Shown here in pieces: positions 23,604 to 35,399 of a stretch of DNA of 64,000 nt. The stretch's first letter is position 1. The number at the start of each line of letters is the position of its first letter. This stretch comes from Bolinopsis microptera (lineage: Eukaryota > Ctenophora > Tentaculata > Lobata > Bolinopsidae). The notes under the pieces were generated by a model. It saw nothing but the letters and a program-made list of their open reading frames with translations. It did not search any database and had not been told where the DNA came from. The stretch lies in contig NC_087074.1 of assembly GCF_026151205.1 (NCBI RefSeq), positions 4,836,001 to 4,900,000 on the forward strand, written 5' to 3'. The position numbers were made by a program, and so were the translations under genes.

Positions 23604-24885
23604 AAAGTCTTGAACCAGAATTCACTGTCAGCCACACGCAACGTTCGTTCATGTATTGCAGTATGCACGTGCGAAACATGAGTCATGATTATTTCGCTCA
23701 TTAGTCATTGAGAAAAGACAATTTTACTATGTATCAAAAATTTATTACGGACAATTTATTATTCGGACTAGCTTTTGCTTTTGCAGGACAGCTAATTGAC
23801 GACACATTATATTAATTCGGTACCAAAGTGCCATCTTCAGTGTTTGAAAGATATACCAGGAAATGAGGAAATGTTTTAAAAGATGCAATTTTGATATCCC
23901 TGAAATAAAGTCCCTACTCAGTCATGCAAGCTTCTCAGTTTTATAATTATATCTTGTTAATGTTATGGCCTTATGATTAATCAAAAAAGTTAATATTTTT
24001 AATCAAAAACTGGGTAGAGTTGACCGTGTTTATATTAGCTTATTAAAGTTTACTCCCTCAAAAAAATGACATGAACTTAAATTACCGTCCCTCAATGACA
24101 ACGAGAATGAATGATTGAATCAGGTTGCTTACTTTTCCCATTACAATTTACTATACGGCCTGCAAAACATTATGAGCTGAGGTTTTCGTACTTGAAATGT
24201 AATACTGTGAATGTTGGCAGTGTGTTGCGACGATCATGTGATGCAGTGTGAATAACTACAAATAATAGACCGAGAATATTAACAATTGTTAACAATCAAA
24301 CTTGTTTTATGTTTACATGGGTTTTAGGTTTATTATTAGACGAGTTACTCTTGTGCACTATTCCATTGTTCCATTGAATTTTTGGCAGTATCTAGATAGC
24401 CCGACCCCTGTCCGCGGACAACTGTCCACGAACACCTGTCTACCAGATCATATTACTGCATAATAACAGTATCCCCTGAATCATTGAATCAAGCAACAGG
24501 TGTTTGTGAATAGTTGATTGGTTACCAGATCATATGACCGCAAATGTTATGAAATTGACACCAACGCTGATTGAAATTCGCGTGCGATGATGTGAACCCT
24601 GCTTGATTCAGGGGATATCGTTATTATGCAGTAATATGATCTGGTAGACAGTGTTCGTGGACAGCTGTCCGCGGACAGGGGTCGGGCTATCTAGATACTG
24701 CCGAATTTTTCAACACTCATATTAGGATGAAGAGGATAATGATTAATGATAGTAGCCCCAATTTTGAAGAGGCGACATTGAAAACATACATAATGTGAGA
24801 AGGGGAGACGGGTTGTTGATCTTTAGAACTGTGTACATTTGTTAACACACGATGTTTTCAATTTAATAATCTATGAAGAACTAGC
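23604..24885 (+). repeat. Segmental duplication, copy A (contains MITE insertion)
   Basis: From TCTTGAACCAGAAT to AATCTATGAAGAACTA it matches copy B (25842-26763) almost base for base across about 900 bp. Copy A additionally holds a ~55-bp segment near its left end and the 319-bp MITE. Confidence 0.92.
24384..24702. mobile_element. hAT-like MITE with ~110-bp inverted termini (319 bp)
   Basis: Termini GGCAGTATCTAGATAGCC and GGCTATCTAGATACTGCC begin long complementary arms (including CTGTCCGCGGACA). The flanking 8-bp duplication is GAATTTTT (24376-24383; 24703-24710). Copy B of the segmental duplication carries the uninterrupted site, with GAATTTTT once, proving insertion. The 8-bp duplication suggests hAT-type mobilisation. 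Confidence 0.92.
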
Positions 24886-24939
24886 TTGGTTCCCAAAAGG
24901 GCGCAAGACTATATGTAAGTTGGCCGGGCTGTAGTTGAG

Positions 24940-25830
24940 TAAACCTTACTTCAGGAACTCAAACAGGATTGATCGCAGATTCAAAATAATAATAAAAGAC
25001 GCTCCGCACTTTGAGTCAGTATAGACTATAATAGCTATATTATAAAATCGGCTGAGTTTAATGAATAAAATAATCGTAGCGAACGCTAAAAATAACATAA
25101 AATTATAATTTTCCAGCATCCATTGGCTGCAGTTACACTTGTGTAACAATGTGGCTGTTGGAAATTCTGAAGCAAAATAAGTGTTGAGATTTGAAAAAAG
25201 AAAATTGGCTGCGTTTAATGAATAAAATAATCAAAGCTAACGCTAAAAGTAACATAAAATTATGATTTTCCAGTACAGCTTTGCACAACTTGGAAGCTGA
25301 AGCAAGTCACGCGAAAAAAAAGCTATTCGGACTAATATAATTAGAACAATGATGTGAGCATTGATACCCGTCCAGTTTAAAGATCCTTCGGCACTTGGCA
25401 TATTCGCTACAATCTTATTTATGATCTGCCCCCTGGGATTTCAAAATGCAAAACCTCGGAGTTTTGGAATGACGTCATAATATTATTGTCATCCTTTTTT
25501 TCAAATTAACAGGGCCTTGGAGTGGCGCAGTTAACTGGTACGAAACCTTACAAATTTAAGGTTATTTAAATAACATTAAACCACAGAGTCACGTCACCCA
25601 ATGTGCTTCATATAATACTCTTTAAGTAGTGTTTTGATAATTTGCTGAAACAAATAACCGTTATCATAGAAAGGATGCATCATTATTTGTTATTTACAAA
25701 AATTACGCTGATAATGCTGAATTGATGCTAATCGATGCTAACTATAGTAGTTTGTTACAGGATTGATCGCAGATTCAAAAAATAATAAAAGACGCTCCGC
25801 ACTTTGAGTCAGTATATTAATATTAATATT
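24940..25830 (+). repeat. Local direct repeats between the duplication copies
   Basis: CAGGATTGATCGCAGATTCA...GACGCTCCGCACTTTGAGTC occurs at about 24963-25022 and 25759-25815. TTTAATGAATAAAATAATC...AACGCTAAAA.TAACATAAAATTAT occurs at about 25056 and 25212. They suggest the intervening DNA was built by repeated duplication. Confidence 0.75.
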
Positions 25831-25841
25831 ATACTTACGTA

Positions 25842-26763
25842 CAGTCTTGAACCAGAATCAAGTCATGAGTATTTCGCTCATAAGTCATTGAGAAAAGACA
25901 ATTTTATTATGTATAAAAATGTATTACGGACAATTTATTATTTGGACTAGATTTTGCTTTTGCAGGACAGCTTGACGACACATTATATTAATTCGGTACC
26001 AAAGTGCCATCTTCAGTGTTTGAAATATATGCCAGGAAATGAGGAAATGTTTTAAAAGATGCAATTTTGATATCCCTGAAATAAAGTCCCTACTCAGTCA
26101 TGCAAGCTTCTCAGTTTTATAATTATATCTTGTTAATGTTATGGCCTTATGATTAATCAAAAAAGTTAATATTTTTAATCAAAAACTGGGTAGAGTTGAC
26201 CGTGTTTATATTAGCTTATTAAAGTTTACTCCCTCAAAAAAATGACATGAACTTAAATTACCGTCCCTCAATGACAACGAGAATGAATGATTGAATCAGG
26301 TTGCTTACTTTTCCCATTACAATTTACTATACGGCCTGCAAAACATTATGAGCTGAGGTTTTCGTACTTGAAATGTAATACTGTGAATGTTGGCAGTGTG
26401 TTGCGACGATCATGTGATGCAGTGTGAATAACTACAAATAATAGACCGAGAATATTAACAATTATTAACAATCAAACTTGTTTTATGTTTACATAGGTAT
26501 TAGGTTTATTATTAGACAAGTTACTCTTGTGCACTATTCCATTATTCCATTGAATTTTTCAACACTCTTATTAGGATAAAGAGGATAATGATTAATGATA
26601 GTTGTTATTAAAAATAGACGCGGAGAATGTTAACGCCCAACTTTGAAGAGGCGACATTGAAAACATACATAATGTGAGAAAGGGAGACGGGTTGTTTATT
26701 TTTAGAACTGTGTACATTTGTTAACACACGATGTTTTCAATTTAATAATCTATGAAGAACTAT
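25842..26763 (+). repeat. Segmental duplication, copy B (empty site)
   Basis: Partner of copy A, lacking the MITE and the left ~55-bp segment. It has a small private insertion around 26601-26640 (TTGTTATTAAAAATAGACGC). Confidence 0.92.
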
Positions 26764-26989
26764 ACCTATACAGAGTTTGGGATCCTTGCAGATCATACAG
26801 TCTGCACGTGGCGAGAAAAAAACCCATGTGGGCTAAAGACAAAGATCTTTACAGTTGTTCCTTTTGAAGGAATGCTAATTCTAAACATATTGTAACATTA
26901 TGCTAATACAGTACACATTATTCTGAGCAGGCAACCACCCTTTTTTTAGCTGGTGACATGCGCGTTTAAAATTGGTTTCACTATACGCT

Positions 26990-27781
26990 TTATAAACCCC
27001 TCCGGGATAGAATAAGATTATGATAATCCCGGCTCCCGCTAAATAGATTCTGATAATCCCGCCTCCCGCTGTTAGTTTTTTCCCGCTGAATAAATAACCC
27101 CGGCACAGCTTCTATAATCCCGCCCCGCTAATTTGGCTCAACAAGCTTTGTTTTGTTTTGATATTCCATTAGAATTTCAACCGCGCACTGTCACGTGTTT
27201 TGATGACGTGTATCACGTGACTAACTACTACGACGCGCATTGGTAAAAAATGTCACGTGACCTATGGCTTAACGTAAGAACTATAAATACACTTGATCTA
27301 CGTATCGGTCTATAAATTGCAGGCGCTGGCAAAACTCCAGCACACTGCTTACATTACTTAAACTCTTACATTAATTGGACCAGTTCCAGAACTTGTCTCG
27401 ACGGTTACATTTGATTTTGTCCGGTTTATTTTGTCGTGTTTGATATAAGCCATGTATTATAGTCGTCTACTTTGATGAACTTCATGACACGATATCATTA
27501 TTAGCTCCACCTTTTATCGCTTGCCAGGCTTAACAGTAACTCGACGCCCCTTATCGATATTCATATTCATTCAAAATCAACGTTCTGACTGAGGAATAAT
27601 GTTTAGATATAACGCCAATTTCAAATGTCATAGTACCTTAGTTGTATTTATTTCAATTTGGTAGTCCCCAATTCCATTTCATATTTTCCATACTGATCTC
27701 ATATCGCTAGAATTAAGATGTAAGAGTAAAATGACAATGTCAAATTTGTTGGTCCTAGCACTAACCCGGAGGGGTTTATAA
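26990..27781. mobile_element. Non-autonomous element with perfect 17-bp TIRs
   Basis: TTATAAACCCCTCCGGG (26990-27006) is exactly complementary to CCCGGAGGGGTTTATAA (27765-27781). If the outer TA is the target duplication this would be a Tc1/mariner-type element. The left interior repeats GATAATCCCG.CTCCCGCT. Several CACGTG motifs occur at 27195-27262. No transposase ORF. Confidence 0.75.
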
Positions 27782-27810
27782 CACATAACACCGGCACGCT
27801 TAAGTTATAT

Positions 27811-27950
27811 TAAAATAACCCCTCGTGCTAAAGCACGTCGGGGTTATTTTCATAATAATCCCTCGTGCTTCGCACTCGAAATTATTATAAATTTTTCCCG
27901 CGCGTCGCGGGAAAAATTGAAATATAATCCCTGCGCATGCCGGGGTTATG
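27811..27950. repeat. Cluster of four consecutive GC-rich hairpins
   Basis: Stems are AAAATAACCCC/GGGGTTATTTT (27811-27852), AATAATCCC..CGTGC/GCAC..AATTATT (about 27855-27889), AATTTTTCCCGCG/CGCGGGAAAAATT (about 27890-27919) and ATAATCCC/GGGGTTAT (about 27924-27949). They directly follow the TIR element. Confidence 0.7.
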
Positions 27951-29100
27951 TGTGTTATAGACCCCGTCACCTTTTGAGCTAGAAGGATGGGGACTTCACA
28001 CAGCCCTAGCCAATCGATTCCTACGTGGCACATAACAAACATAACTTTAAATTAAGTACCTGATTTTCCTCCAAGGACACAAAACTGAGCAAAAAGTTTC
28101 AATCTTTAAAAAACGTAATCTTCGGAGGTAGCTAGGCCTTAAGGCCTAGAGTGTGCTGTGTTACTGTTACAGTTCAGGTCTTCATTTTAGCTGCATGGAT
28201 AGTGGATACTGGTCACTGGATAGCCACATTTATTTTCTACAAGATGCACACTTTAAAATATCACGGGTGTGATTGTCGTGCCTACAAATAGTGACGAGTG
28301 TTTTTGAATTTTCAAAATGCGCGTAGTTACCTGATCATGGTTACCTGCTGTTCGCGTTCAGGGGTGAAGATACAGGTTCTTCTTTAACGAATCATTTCTA
28401 AGGGTAGAACTAGTCTGTGATAATTTTTCATAAATAAAAATCATTAATCAATAATCGTTGACATCGCTAATATCGCTATATAATTGGTTTGACGTATTTA
28501 AACGGATTAAACGGATTAAACGTTAATTGGTCAAGAGAAGCTCTAACACTCCTGGCTTGACGTATAGAAAATAACATTCTGAAAAAAACTGTTTTTATTT
28601 ACTAAATGCAATAGTATAGCTTGTTCATATTTGGTTAATGATACGAAGTTGGGTTTTGAGAAATTGATATCATAACAATATTTTAGCAAAATTTACATAG
28701 TTTATTACATGCTATCAGTGCTCTATTCAGCAAAAAAGATGTTTTTAATCAGCAAAAAAATATCAAACGCAAGAATATAAAAAACTAATAGTAGTACAAA
28801 TAACCATAATTATTTGATTTGCTCTAAAAAGTGAAACTTTTTCGTTTTGTTTTGTAATTATTATTTTTTAAGATATGAAAAAATAACGATAAAAGACTAT
28901 CAAAACTCAGCGATCGAAAAGTTGCAGGTCTTAATGGCATGCGTAAAAGTATCTAAAAACTTTATTTGAAATATCCGTAATTAATATTTTAGCTATAAGA
29001 GCTGTTTGTCGATTTAGGGTTTTGTTGACGTGCACTAAGGAACACTGCTAAAAATTAAAAACAAATACAGACCATTTCTTATTTGTCATTTATGTTCTTA
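27951..29100. other. No recognisable gene
   Basis: AT-rich, apart from the probable poly(A) signal of the multicopper oxidase gene at 28961-28966. Confidence 0.45.
28961..28966 (-). terminator. Probable poly(A) signal AATAAA of the multicopper oxidase gene
   Basis: TTTATT on the plus strand gives AATAAA about 145 nt after the oxidase stop codon. Confidence 0.55.
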
Positions 29101-29109
29101 CTTTCTTTG

Positions 29110-31116
29110 TCAATGTCCTTGTACATTGCACCCACTAGCTGTACTGCACTTCATCTGGAGTGCTCTTTTCCCATTCTTTTTGAGAGTAGGTTTGACAGTA
29201 TTTTCGAAAGATTTCATGAATTGTTCGTCATCTTTATCGCAGTCACATGTTGCCGTTCGGAGAAACTGCAAATTTCCGGAGTAGACACAAGACGGGTAGT
29301 CTTTAGGAAATTTTGTTTGGGAAAACATGTAGTTTCTTTCGTTGAGTGCTAAAGCTAGTCCAGATAGAAGATGGTCATGGATATGACAATGAAAGAACCA
29401 TACGCCAGGGTTATCAGATTGGATCCTCAAAGCAACTGCTCCACCAGGAGGCAAGATAACAGTATCCTTTAGGACGCCTCGTTTTTCCCTTTTCATCAGT
29501 TCATCTATTGGCTGCGACAAATCTGTGTTTAGATCAAGTAATGGACATAATTCCCTGTCACAATTTTTAACTTTTCTTAAAGCGATATCAAGAACTTCGT
29601 AATGATGTCCATGCAGATGCATTGGGTGGTTCATAAAGGACCTGTTTCTAATCACAATGGTGACGGATTTATTGTGTTGTAAGTCTAATATATTCATATT
29701 AGTATTTGGATTTTTGTCGTTTTCCGTTGATCTCTTGATAACTGCTTTTTTTGGGATAAGATTTTGTGTATATGTCTTGTTATCAATGGACAAAAAGAAA
29801 TAGCCTATAATGTCGACCGTGTGATATTCATATTCATCCGATAATTTCCATTTTATTTTGGGTTCAAGTTCTGTGACAGGATGGCATTTGTAATCCTCTG
29901 GAGGTTTGTAAAATTTACAATTGAGGATACTCCACGCTTTTATCATGAATGCTTTCATGTCTTTGTTAGGGGGGACACCTGTGCTGAAAGGAATTGAATC
30001 ATCTCTCCTTATTCGCAGGACACTCGCCATTCCTTTCTTCTGGTTCTTTGAAGGAGTCATTGCCCTTATCCACGTCACATCTGTGTCAGTATCAATGTTG
30101 AAAGTGATATTAACATCATATCTCTCCGCAATCCCGATCTGCAACACTTCAGTTTTATAAGGCTTCACTGGGTACCCATCAGTAGCAACCACCGTCAAAT
30201 TGTATCCGTCGATACTAAAGAAGTAGGGATTTTTAAATCCACCATTGATGATTCGAAATGTGTGTTCGCCATTCTTCACTTTGAATTCCGGGTCATGCTC
30301 GCCGTTCAAGACACCGCCTGCCCATCCTGGTGTGGTAATCGAATTGCCTTCTATACTGTCCTCGTCTGGTGACATGTCATGAAAGTCCCAACCATTATAG
30401 TTTGGATAAAGGTCAACGTAAAAAAGAATAGTTTCAGTTCCAAACTGGTATTCAGATGTAGGTATGCGATACGGTGCATGTTCGTCATGGACGATAAGTG
30501 GCCCGCGGATGAAGTCTTGACCGGAAGCTTCCACTTCATTCCCATGTGTGTGATACCAATAGGTACCGGGCTGTTCGTTCACCTTCCAATCGTACAGGAA
30601 CGAGTTTCCAGGGGATATGGCACACTGCGTAAGACCTACCACTCCATCAAAAACTTGAGCGTTTTTCATGTTAAATCCGTGCCAGTGAACGGATAATTGA
30701 GCGCCTACGATTCCGTTAGTTGCTCTGACTTTAAGTTGGTCACCGTTTCTTACGTGAATAGCTGGCCCTTTTATGTTTCCATTGATCGTGTTTACTGTGT
30801 AGGTTCGGTTACCGATCTTCTCAGTAATCTGCTTGGTATGAAAGACCCATTGGTTATTCACAAGAGGTTGGATCAGAGTAGGGTTTGGCCCAGTAGGTTT
30901 TTCATCTTCTGCGATGACGTTTATCAGCCTTGCCCTTAGTGATACAACAACCAAGCCGATGGCAAGGATTATAACAATAATGGCATTTAAAACGACTAAC
31001 ATTCGCTTTACTGTGCACATTGCACGGTTATCGATGGAATTAGATGAAGGAGCCATAACGGCAACATTGGGAGGGTTTTCTTGTTTTGACGCCATGTCAT
31101 CCAGCTCGATCGACAT
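29110..31116 (-). CDS. Membrane-anchored laccase-type multicopper oxidase
   Basis: A 668-residue intronless ORF. A hydrophobic segment at about 39-60, after a short polar N-terminus, predicts a type II signal anchor, placing the enzyme outside the cell or in a secretory lumen. The first cupredoxin has HWHG (144-147) and YHTHG (HTH at 189-191). The last cupredoxin has HPMHLHG and HCHIHDHLLSGL. These four His-rich motifs supply the type 1 and type 2/3 copper ligands of laccases, which oxidise phenols, amines or metal ions and reduce O2 to water. All copper ligands appear present, so it should be active. The C-terminus is Cys-rich (CDCDKDDE and CSTASGC). The ATG at 31116 is the first in frame and leaves a normal cytosolic tail. 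Ordinary laccase versus ferroxidase activity cannot be decided. Confidence 0.95.
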   Translation of the reverse strand: MSIELDDMASKQENPPNVAVMAPSSNSIDNRAMCTVKRMLVVLNAIIVIILAIGLVVVSLRARLINVIAEDEKPTGPNPTLIQPLVNNQWVFHTKQITEKIGNRTYTVNTINGNIKGPAIHVRNGDQLKVRATNGIVGAQLSVHWHGFNMKNAQVFDGVVGLTQCAISPGNSFLYDWKVNEQPGTYWYHTHGNEVEASGQDFIRGPLIVHDEHAPYRIPTSEYQFGTETILFYVDLYPNYNGWDFHDMSPDEDSIEGNSITTPGWAGGVLNGEHDPEFKVKNGEHTFRIINGGFKNPYFFSIDGYNLTVVATDGYPVKPYKTEVLQIGIAERYDVNITFNIDTDTDVTWIRAMTPSKNQKKGMASVLRIRRDDSIPFSTGVPPNKDMKAFMIKAWSILNCKFYKPPEDYKCHPVTELEPKIKWKLSDEYEYHTVDIIGYFFLSIDNKTYTQNLIPKKAVIKRSTENDKNPNTNMNILDLQHNKSVTIVIRNRSFMNHPMHLHGHHYEVLDIALRKVKNCDRELCPLLDLNTDLSQPIDELMKREKRGVLKDTVILPPGGAVALRIQSDNPGVWFFHCHIHDHLLSGLALALNERNYMFSQTKFPKDYPSCVYSGNLQFLRTATCDCDKDDEQFMKSFENTVKPTLKKNGKRALQMKCSTASGCNVQGH

Positions 31117-31830
31117 GATGCAATGACCTAAGGTAGAGTTAATTAAGATAATTTCATTGAAACGAAGTTATGATATTTTTCCATGTATGTAACGACTAAC
31201 TTTAACATTTCTCGATGCAAAACCTTTTAGTTTTGGATTATGTCTTGATCATTCTTCAAGTTCATAAATGTGAAATAATCTATAAATCCAGCAAATCCCG
31301 GGAAAACAAGCTAGCAGTAGCTGTAATTTCTACATGTAAAGTAGCTTACTGACTACTGAGAGGGGGCTTAAATTTAAAATTACATGCATTTAAATACACG
31401 AAAGAAACCTTGCCGGCTCGGGTCAATCCCCAAAAGTAAAAGAAATAGCAACAGTTTTTTTGCAACGTTTTTGCTCGACCGCCATGGTACGCCCATAGTA
31501 CGCGGCTATTCACTTGTAAAAACAAGCGCGTCACGTAGTACGCGTAGATACATGGGTTATAGGTGAAGTAAACTGCATACTTCCGTTTCAGTTAAAGATT
31601 ATGTTATCTAATCAATTCGTAATGTAACTGATAGACTACAAGACTGCTATCAACTGCAGTGTTTAGTTTAAGTTAAACTAGTTCGGGACGGGATGTATTA
31701 TAATAGCAGTTTGATGGTGGAAAAAAACCATTTACACCAGTTATTGTCACCACAGTGATTGTAATGAAGGCTTGAGATTCCATGTAACATGATTCAGTGA
31801 GATAACAAAAATAAGTTTTAAATCCAACAC
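31117..31830. other. No recognisable gene; dispersed-repeat fragment
   Basis: About 31225-31300 (GCAAAACCTT.TAGTTTTGGATTATGT and later CCAGCAAAT) matches about 35594-35725. Small ORFs here read through repeats. Confidence 0.45.
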
Positions 31831-31841
31831 TGACTGCATTT

Positions 31842-31940
31842 TTAATCTGCGATCTTATTAAGCTAACCTAGGTTGTTGGTTCACCATTGCATGGGTGAAC
31901 CAACAATAGGTTAGCTTGATAAGATCGCAGGTTAAAAATG
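31842..31940. repeat. Long near-perfect hairpin, ~45-bp arms
   Basis: Arms include GCGATCTTATTAAGCTAACC and GGTTAGCTTGATAAGATCGC, with an inner GTTGGTTCACC/GGGTGAACCAAC around a 7-base loop. It has the size of a pre-miRNA or a small foldback MITE. No target duplication is clear. Confidence 0.75.
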
Positions 31941-32084
31941 GCATTGTAACTATAAAAACCCCTTCAACTCTTCAAGGAATGTTGTAAGTTTTTAACGATT
32001 CTCTTCCTTCCTAGGTTGTGAGATTCAGCGGCTGGCAACGTTTGTGAAACTAACACGCTGCACGGCTACAATAGGAGATATCAG

Positions 32085-34275
32085 ATATGGACACGTTCAT
32101 TTGAGTTTGAGGATATTGGTAAACAAAAATAATAGCGTTTTTGACGATAGTGGCTTAATTTTGACATATATTAACCTAGCACGTTCAGAAGTTCTGAACG
32201 TTAGCCACGTAACCCATACTCCCATATGCACCGCTCAGAAAGAAAATCTATTGTTGTTAGGCACTATAATGTTTCAAATGTCACATTTTGTGTGACTTAG
32301 TTAACTGCATTTGTCTAATTATCATTCCTTGGTCTGAAATATAGTAAATTAGGTCAATCTAACAATTATGATACAACATTGGTTAATGGGCACGGATCGA
32401 ACGGTTACAAGGCAATATTTAGGTAACTTTGTCACACTCATGATACCATACCTCTATTCTACTGTGAGGTGTCCTAAAAACCCTTTCAACTCATTATTTG
32501 ATGGTTGCTCTACCAATCATAGCCCTAAAATATGTTGTTTTGAATAGTTAGCTAATACAGGCACTTGGTTATTGGGAAATGAGGTTAATTCTGTCACAAT
32601 ATATGAAATTTAAAATTTTGGGCGAATTATTTATATCTGATTTTGGTTTGAAAGGCGGGAAAATTGTATATGATGACAATGTAGTTGATGCAAGTTAAGA
32701 TCAGTTGATGTTTACATTGTCACAAAAAATTATACGAAATCGTAAATAGATTAAAAACAATGATTATAGAATGAAATAGTCTCTAATAATAACTCTTATA
32801 ATAACTGATGTGACAAAGTAAACATGTCTTGCCCCTATTTTGAAGATCTATATTCTATACCTCTATTAGAATATTGTCCAGAACATCAGAGCTTAAGTTT
32901 AACAATTTTAGGTTAAATTTGTCAAAGTCACTAAAAATGTGACAAAATTAACTTTTCATGCCCCAAAAATTTCAAGATAGTGTGTAAAAATTAGCATAGG
33001 CTGCTTTATTACCTATGTAAATCAATCCAAACTACAAAAAAATATATGTTAATGTGATGAAGATTACCTAACTCTTATAATAACTGATGTGACAAAGTAA
33101 ACATGTCTTGCCCCTATTTTGAAGATCTATAACTCTATTAGAATTCAATATTCTTTCAGAAACGATTGGAAGAATATTGTCCAGAACATAAGAGCTCAAT
33201 TTGAAAAATTTAGATTAATTTGTCAAAGACATTGAAAATGTGACAAAATTAACTTTTTCTGCCCCAACAGTATCAAGATAGTGTGTTAAAATTGGCATAG
33301 GATTTATTACAGGTATATTAAAGTATTAATCGATCCAAACTACGAAAAATATCTTTTAATGTGATGACGATTACCTAACTCTTATAATAACTGATGTGAC
33401 AAAGTAAACATGTCTTGCCCCTATTTTGAAGAACTATACCTCTATTAGAATACTATGTAACCTTATCATCAAAAAAAATTTGATAAACTAGTTATTTTGC
33501 CAGCAAGGAGCTAACAGAGTTATAATAATTTTTTGTGACGAAATTCCCCTTTTTTTTGACCATGTAGCGGTAGTTTAATTGTGACACTGTTAACATATTA
33601 CCACCTGATAATGATTTATGTGACTGGTGCATGGTACTAGCAGTGTTGTTTGATCCATAGTACGTATAATATAAGGGGTTTAAGCTGGTATATCATTATT
33701 TGTTCAATTTCACACATGTTCAGATATCATCAAGATTATGTGACAAAATAAGCTTGGTTGTGCCTTCTGTGTTTTAATTCCTTACGACTATATGATATAA
33801 TAACAATTCCCAGCACTTCCAGGCCATCAAATAAACTTACTCTACTCAGCATTGCTTATCAGGGTGCCCTAAACATTCATCACATATTTTCTTTAATGTG
33901 TGACAGAGTAAACCTGAATGCACCATATAACGAAAAAAGTCGTCAAATATGTAGGTAATGGTCATATGTACCCATCCAATCAACTGGACACTCAAAAATT
34001 TGGTCAAAAACGGCAGCAAGGGGTCCATATTTACTCCGTCACATGTTTATAGTGTGACAATGTAACCATTTCCGTGCCGGCCGTATTTAAGCGATATCTT
34101 ATCACCTGATTAAGATATCGTTATTTGAAAAAGTTAGCCTAGAGGATGAGACGATTATCCTAACCATCAAGGGTTTAAGTAATTCAATAGTGTGACAAAG
34201 TCAACTACACTGTGCCTTTTAATAGGGTCACTTATATTTACCAATATCCTCAAACTCAAATGAACGTGTCCATAT
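32085..34275. mobile_element. Non-autonomous 2.2-kb element with perfect 39-bp TIRs
   Basis: The left TIR 32085-32123 starts ATATGGACACGTTCATTTGA. The right TIR 34237-34275 is its exact complement. The inside is non-coding and dense in TGTGACAAAGT-like motifs in both orientations (e.g. 32809, 33087, 33394, 33585, 34190). A TA duplication at the ends would fit Tc1/mariner-type insertion, but the ends are not certain to the base. Confidence 0.82.
32790..33450 (+). repeat. Three ~290-bp direct repeats inside the 2.2-kb element
   Basis: ACTCTTATAATAACTGATGT followed by GACAAAGTAAACATGTCTTG opens copies at about 32790, 33069 and 33376. Spacings are about 279 and 307 bp. Confidence 0.85.
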
Positions 34276-34800
34276 ACCTTTTGGAAGATTTGTCGATAAA
34301 TTTTCCTCGAGGATTTAAATCAAGCAATGCAAAGTGCAATTATGGCAAGACTTGGGCACAACATTCATGCCAGAGTTGAAACCCCAAGGAATCATGGAAA
34401 CGGCTCACGGCAATATATTTAACATCATAAAGGGGTATTGGGTGGCAATCTTGGAAAATGAAACTTAAAAATCTGGTTCAAGAAATGATTATGAATTATA
34501 ACAATATTTCGAAATTTTAACAAAACTCGATTGTGCCAATTTTTACCCCAATTTGCCAAATATAACAATATAAAATAGCAGCGACACATTATGATTATGT
34601 CAGCGACTGTGAACATTACTGTTCAGAAAACCTCTATATCCTTCAACCAACTCAGTAATCACTTCGAGATGGTGTAGTTGGTGTTGTACACACTGCACTG
34701 ATAATGATATAATGATATCATGTTGAACGTGTAATGTAAATATAATGTGGATATATGCGAATATATATCCTTAAACCAACTCAGTAATATATGGATAAAC
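34276..34800. other. No recognisable gene
   Basis: Nothing coding is seen between the TIR element and the reverse-transcriptase fragment. Confidence 0.4.
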
Positions 34801-34802
34801 CG

Positions 34803-35061
34803 CAGATCAGAATCTATAAAGCGGCAGTTTTGTCAATATTGCTTTATAGCTTTATGGTAGTGAGGTATGGCACACAACCAAATTAAGCAGCTACATCACT
34901 TTGAGGTGTTCCATCAGCATTGCTCGAGGAGAGTACTTAGGATAAGATGGCTCGACCGAGTTAGAAAAACTAAAGTGCTTGACCACGTGCGAGGTTAAAT
35001 AAAATAGAGACTACATAGAAGCAAACCGCCTGAGCTGGTTTGGCCATGTCACCAGTTAAAT
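34803..35061 (+). pseudogene. Decayed non-LTR retrotransposon RT C-terminal fragment
   Basis: Conceptual segments in shifting frames read RIYKAAVLSILLY, then FHQHCSRRVLRIRWLDRVR and finally IEANRLSWFGHVT. These are the ordered hallmarks of the region after the RT palm in many animal non-LTR elements. Frameshifts and stops show it is dead. Sequence to about 35390 probably continues the same element (a WKTLH-like stretch near 35240). Confidence 0.8.
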
Positions 35062-35399
35062 ATTTGTTCCAAATATTAGACCGTCGACGAGTCCAACTCG
35101 GCGCAGGTCTTGGTAGGTTATAAACCTACAAACCAGTGCCCGACACCAGGCTTTTTAGATACCTCATTTATTGGACCTCTGCGCATGGAAGAAGATCCAG
35201 TAATCAACCGTAAAAGAATTGGTTGAAATGTTTGCTGGAAGACGCTGCATCGTTCTCAGGAAACACAGACACAGATATCGAGTTCGACAGATAGTGTGTT
35301 TGCTGGTGACCGCGCGAGCACTAAAAAGAAATGATACGACACAAACGGGAGTTCATTGTTGCAGCCTGAAGGCTACTCTATAATGATTGAGGAGACCTA

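Noticed and set aside
25510..25560. tRNA or tRNA-derived SINE head (TGGCGCAGTTAACTGG)
   Set aside because: An A-box-like word only; no B box (GGTTCRANNCC) follows and no cloverleaf forms.
35085..35140. Hammerhead ribozyme (CGACGAGTCC next to stem-forming bases)
   Set aside because: The CUGANGA core is not intact and no GAAA partner lies at the right distance.
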